Of a DNA stretch of 46,564 nt, positions 44,842 through 46,564 are shown piece after piece. Under the pieces are notes generated by a model. It was not told where the DNA came from. It did no database searches and worked only from the letters and a program-made list of their open reading frames with translations. Both the position numbers and the translations under genes were made by a program. Location: positions 1 to 46,564 of the forward strand of contig JAFMCL010000021.1 of assembly GCA_017857815.1 (NCBI GenBank), written 5' to 3'. Within the stretch, counting starts at the first letter, position 1. Each line of letters begins with the position of its first letter. This DNA comes from Flavobacteriaceae bacterium. Lineage in GTDB: Bacteria; Bacteroidota; Bacteroidia; Flavobacteriales; Flavobacteriaceae.

Positions 44842-46050
44842 ATGATTTTAGAAATGAAAGTTCCTTCACCAGGAGAGTCGATTACAGAAGTTGAAATTGC
44901 CCAATGGTTGGTTGCCGATGGGGATTACGTGGAAAAAGATCAAGCGATAGCAGAAGTAGATTCTGACAAAGCTACTCTTGAACTTCCTGCTGAAGTAAGC
45001 GGAACAATTACCCTAAAAGCGGAGGAAGGAGATGCCATTGCCGTAGGTGAAGTTGTCTGTTTAATCGATACAGAAGGAAAAGCTCCTGAAGGAGGAACAA
45101 CTCCCGAAGCCACCACCCCTGTTGCAGTAGCTACCCCTAAAGCCACTGCGCCTTTACAAGAAGCCAACTACGCAACACAAACCCCTTCGCCAGCAGCGAG
45201 AAAAATATTGGCAGAAAAAGGCATGGATCCAAGTAATATTCAAGGCACGGGACGTGCTGGAAGAATTACTAAAGAAGATGCAGTAAAAGCCACTCCCTCT
45301 ATGGGAACAGCTCCTGACTTTGGAGAACGAGGACAAACGCGTTCTAAGCTTTCCATGCTTAGAAGAAAAGTAGCCGAACGACTCGTTGCTGCCAAAAATG
45401 AAACCGCAATGTTGACTACTTTTAATGAGGTAGATATGGCGCCCATTTTTGCTTTGCGGAAAGTACACAAAGAGGCCTTTGCTGCCAAGCATGGCGTAAA
45501 CCTGGGATTTATGAGTTTCTTTACCAAAGCCGTTGTGCGTGCATTAAAATTATTTCCAGATGTCAATTCAATGATTGATGGAGACCATAAGATAAGTTAT
45601 GACTATTGCGATATCAGTGTAGCTGTTTCAGGTCCCAAGGGATTGATGGTGCCTGTAGTTCGCAATGCAGAAGAATTAAGTTTTAGTGGTATAGAAACAG
45701 AAATCAAACGTTTGGCCATCAAAGCTAGAGATGGACAAATCACAGTAGACGACATGACGGGAGGTACTTTTACCATTTCCAATGGAGGTGTTTTTGGTTC
45801 CATGCTCTCTACACCTATTATTAATCCACCTCAATCTGGGATTTTAGGGATGCACAATATTATAGAACGTCCTGTTGCCATCGCTGGGAAAGTGGAAATA
45901 CGTCCTATGATGTATTTGGCGCTCTCTTATGACCACAGAATTATTGACGGACGTGAGTCCGTAGGTTTTCTAGTTGCTATTAAAGAAGCACTTGAGGATC
46001 CCATTGCGCTCCTTATGGATGACGATATTAAAAAAGCCTTACAACTTTAA
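44842..46050 (+). CDS. sucB: Dihydrolipoyllysine succinyltransferase, E2 of 2-oxoglutarate dehydrogenase
   Basis: Core E2 subunit that transfers the succinyl group from lipoyl-lysine to CoA. 402 residues in the standard order: lipoyl domain (residues 1-75, lipoylated Lys 43 in [14 protein letters not shown]), an Ala/Pro/Thr-rich linker (about 85-110), a peripheral subunit-binding domain ([20 protein letters not shown], then GRITKEDA), and the catalytic acyltransferase domain with [29 protein letters not shown] and the active-site His 365 and Asp 369 in [16 protein letters not shown]. It forms an operon with sucA and is followed by a strong terminator. Confidence 0.97.
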   Translation: MILEMKVPSPGESITEVEIAQWLVADGDYVEKDQAIAEVDSDKATLELPAEVSGTITLKAEEGDAIAVGEVVCLIDTEGKAPEGGTTPEATTPVAVATPKATAPLQEANYATQTPSPAARKILAEKGMDPSNIQGTGRAGRITKEDAVKATPSMGTAPDFGERGQTRSKLSMLRRKVAERLVAAKNETAMLTTFNEVDMAPIFALRKVHKEAFAAKHGVNLGFMSFFTKAVVRALKLFPDVNSMIDGDHKISYDYCDISVAVSGPKGLMVPVVRNAEELSFSGIETEIKRLAIKARDGQITVDDMTGGTFTISNGGVFGSMLSTPIINPPQSGILGMHNIIERPVAIAGKVEIRPMMYLALSYDHRIIDGRESVGFLVAIKEALEDPIALLMDDDIKKALQL

Positions 46051-46072
46051 ATTACACTATCTGCATTAAAGT

Positions 46073-46108
46073 AAAAAAAAAATCATCTTCAAAGATGATT
46101 TTTTTTTT
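46073..46108. terminator. Bidirectional terminator after sucB
   Basis: AATCATCTT (46081-46089) pairs with AAGATGATT (46092-46100) around a tight loop, with an A-run before and a T-run after, so it works on both strands. It includes the stop codon (46089-46091) of the convergent XRE gene. Confidence 0.85.
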
Positions 46109-46358
46109 GCTGGAGTTCCTCAGCCTCAAATCCTTCCGAAAAGAAATCTTTCAATGAGATGTTAAATGCTTTTAGCACTTTAACCAAAGAGCTAAATCGT
46201 AAATCCTTTCCTTGTTCATATCGACCGTATTGTGCTCGTGGCAGCTCATTATCAAAGGCGAATTGCTCATAATTTGAGTACCCTTGAGCAACCCGTATTT
46301 GTCTAAATCTGTCTCCTAGTTTTTTCAAAAGAGGATCTGTGGGAATGTCTTTTTTCAT
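46089..46358 (-). CDS. Small XRE-family helix-turn-helix protein
   Basis: An 89-residue DNA-binding protein with one HTH_XRE domain. It runs through LGDRFRQIRVAQGYSNYEQF, then the recognition region LPRAQYGRYEQGKDLRFSSL, then VKVLKAFNISLKDFFSEGFE. That length and the final SLKDFFSEGF helix are typical of small flavobacterial XRE regulators, often autoregulatory. Upstream of its start (46378-46422) there are short repeats that could be operators. It converges with sucB and shares its terminator. No partner toxin gene was found beside it in the window. Confidence 0.85.
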   Translation of the reverse strand: MKKDIPTDPLLKKLGDRFRQIRVAQGYSNYEQFAFDNELPRAQYGRYEQGKDLRFSSLVKVLKAFNISLKDFFSEGFEAEELQQKKNHL

Positions 46359-46377
46359 TCCGTAAATAAATAATAGT

Positions 46378-46422
46378 TACCACTAATATATTACTATTTA
46401 TAAGATACTACTAATAAGTAGT
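46378..46422. promoter_or_regulatory. Direct and inverted repeats upstream of the XRE gene
   Basis: TACCACTAATA (46378-46388) and TACTACTAATA (46406-46416) are near-identical direct repeats 28 nt apart. The second overlaps an inverted repeat ACTACT-AATA-AGTAGT (46407-46422) followed by a T-run. The location, 20-64 nt from the XRE start and upstream of a promoter box facing the other way, is that of an operator; a plus-strand terminator is the alternative. Confidence 0.35.
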
Positions 46423-46432
46423 TTTTTTTTTA

Positions 46433-46440
46433 TATATTTG
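46433..46440 (+). promoter_or_regulatory. Putative -7 promoter box for a plus-strand gene
   Basis: TATATTTG (TAnnTTTG) about 80 nt before a possible start at 46522. No TTTG element in the -33 position; the run of T before it contains no G. Confidence 0.4.
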
Positions 46441-46521
46441 AAACTTTAAATTAAGTAACACCACAATTTAAAGTTAAAATTTAACAACTGATACCTTATA
46501 GTTATAATACCGCCCAACCTA

Positions 46522-46564
46522 ATGAACCTACAGTTTTCAAAAACCATTTTCGCATTACATTTTT
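46522..46564 (+). CDS. Possible start of a gene running off the window
   Basis: The last 43 bases are open from the ATG at 46522 and read MNLQFSKTIFALHF, which could be a signal peptide beginning. A TATATTTG box is 82 nt upstream. Too short for identification. Confidence 0.3.
   Translation, partial: MNLQFSKTIFALHF

Noticed and set aside
1-46564. CRISPR array, tRNA, rRNA or insertion sequence.
   Set aside because: No regularly spaced repeats, no cloverleaf or CCA-type ends, no rRNA-like sequence and no transposase or terminal inverted repeats were seen on either strand. The only long repeat is the coding module at 29581-30525.

Overview
The window is a low-GC chromosomal segment that looks like a marine member of the Flavobacteriaceae (Bacteroidota). 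This rests on SusC/SusD outer-membrane glycan import, GLPGLI-family and DUF6970 proteins, flavobacterial-type xylose genes, many short lipoprotein signal peptides ending in Cys, and several TAnnTTTG boxes (the Bacteroidota -7 promoter element) at sensible distances from starts. No rRNA, tRNA, CRISPR array, insertion sequence or phage gene was found.

Layout. 1-1030: minus-strand end of a family-2 glycosyltransferase, a two-helix membrane protein and a DUF2237 protein. 1186-8757: a complete xylose pathway on the plus strand (GntR/LacI-type regulator, xylulokinase, xylose isomerase, MFS sugar:proton symporter) followed by a separately promoted transketolase and a strong terminator. 8907-10663: a decaying accessory island on the minus strand, with a pseudogene carrying a stop and a frameshift, an intact DUF4280 (PAAR-like) gene, and a gene split by a frameshift. 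10760-16897: secreted or exported enzymes (endonuclease/exonuclease/phosphatase-fold lipoprotein, CE15 glucuronoyl-esterase-like protein, sulfatase lipoprotein, EamA exporter, Tat-exported Gfo/Idh/MocA oxidoreductase). 17036-20583: a GLPGLI protein coupled to a TonB-dependent-receptor-like protein. 20788-33763: a polysaccharide utilization locus (PUL) for a laminarin-type beta-1,3-glucan, with a membrane-spanning LuxR-type regulator, SusC, SusD, a surface glycan-binding lipoprotein containing two almost identical modules, a GH16 endo-glucanase lipoprotein and a GH3 beta-glucosidase. 33794-39790: electron-transfer flavoprotein subunits and an SCP2 protein on minus, diverging from a beta-oxidation pair (FadN-like bifunctional enzyme and thiolase) on plus, with a 28-bp perfect palindrome at the plus promoter. 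39812-41873: a DUF6970 lipoprotein and a translesion polymerase pair in the unusual order umuC then umuD. 42060-46050: the E1 and E2 subunits of 2-oxoglutarate dehydrogenase. 46089-46564: a small XRE regulator and the possible start of another gene.

How the genes work together. The PUL would capture and cut beta-glucan at the cell surface, import oligosaccharides through SusCD and release glucose with GH3. The xyl operon and transketolase feed xylose into the pentose phosphate pathway; the CE15 esterase could release glucuronoxylan ester links, which would fit with xylose use, but there is no xylanase in the window. ETF takes electrons from acyl-CoA dehydrogenases, FadN/FadA complete beta-oxidation, and OdhAB is a TCA-cycle step.

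The most unusual signals are the 28-bp palindrome between the fatty-acid genes, the recent module duplication in the glycan-binding protein, the reversed umuCD order, terminator hairpins that include stop codons of convergent genes, and the DUF4280 island in decay. I did not find a clearly new defence or mobile system; most of the window is recognisable catabolic metabolism.
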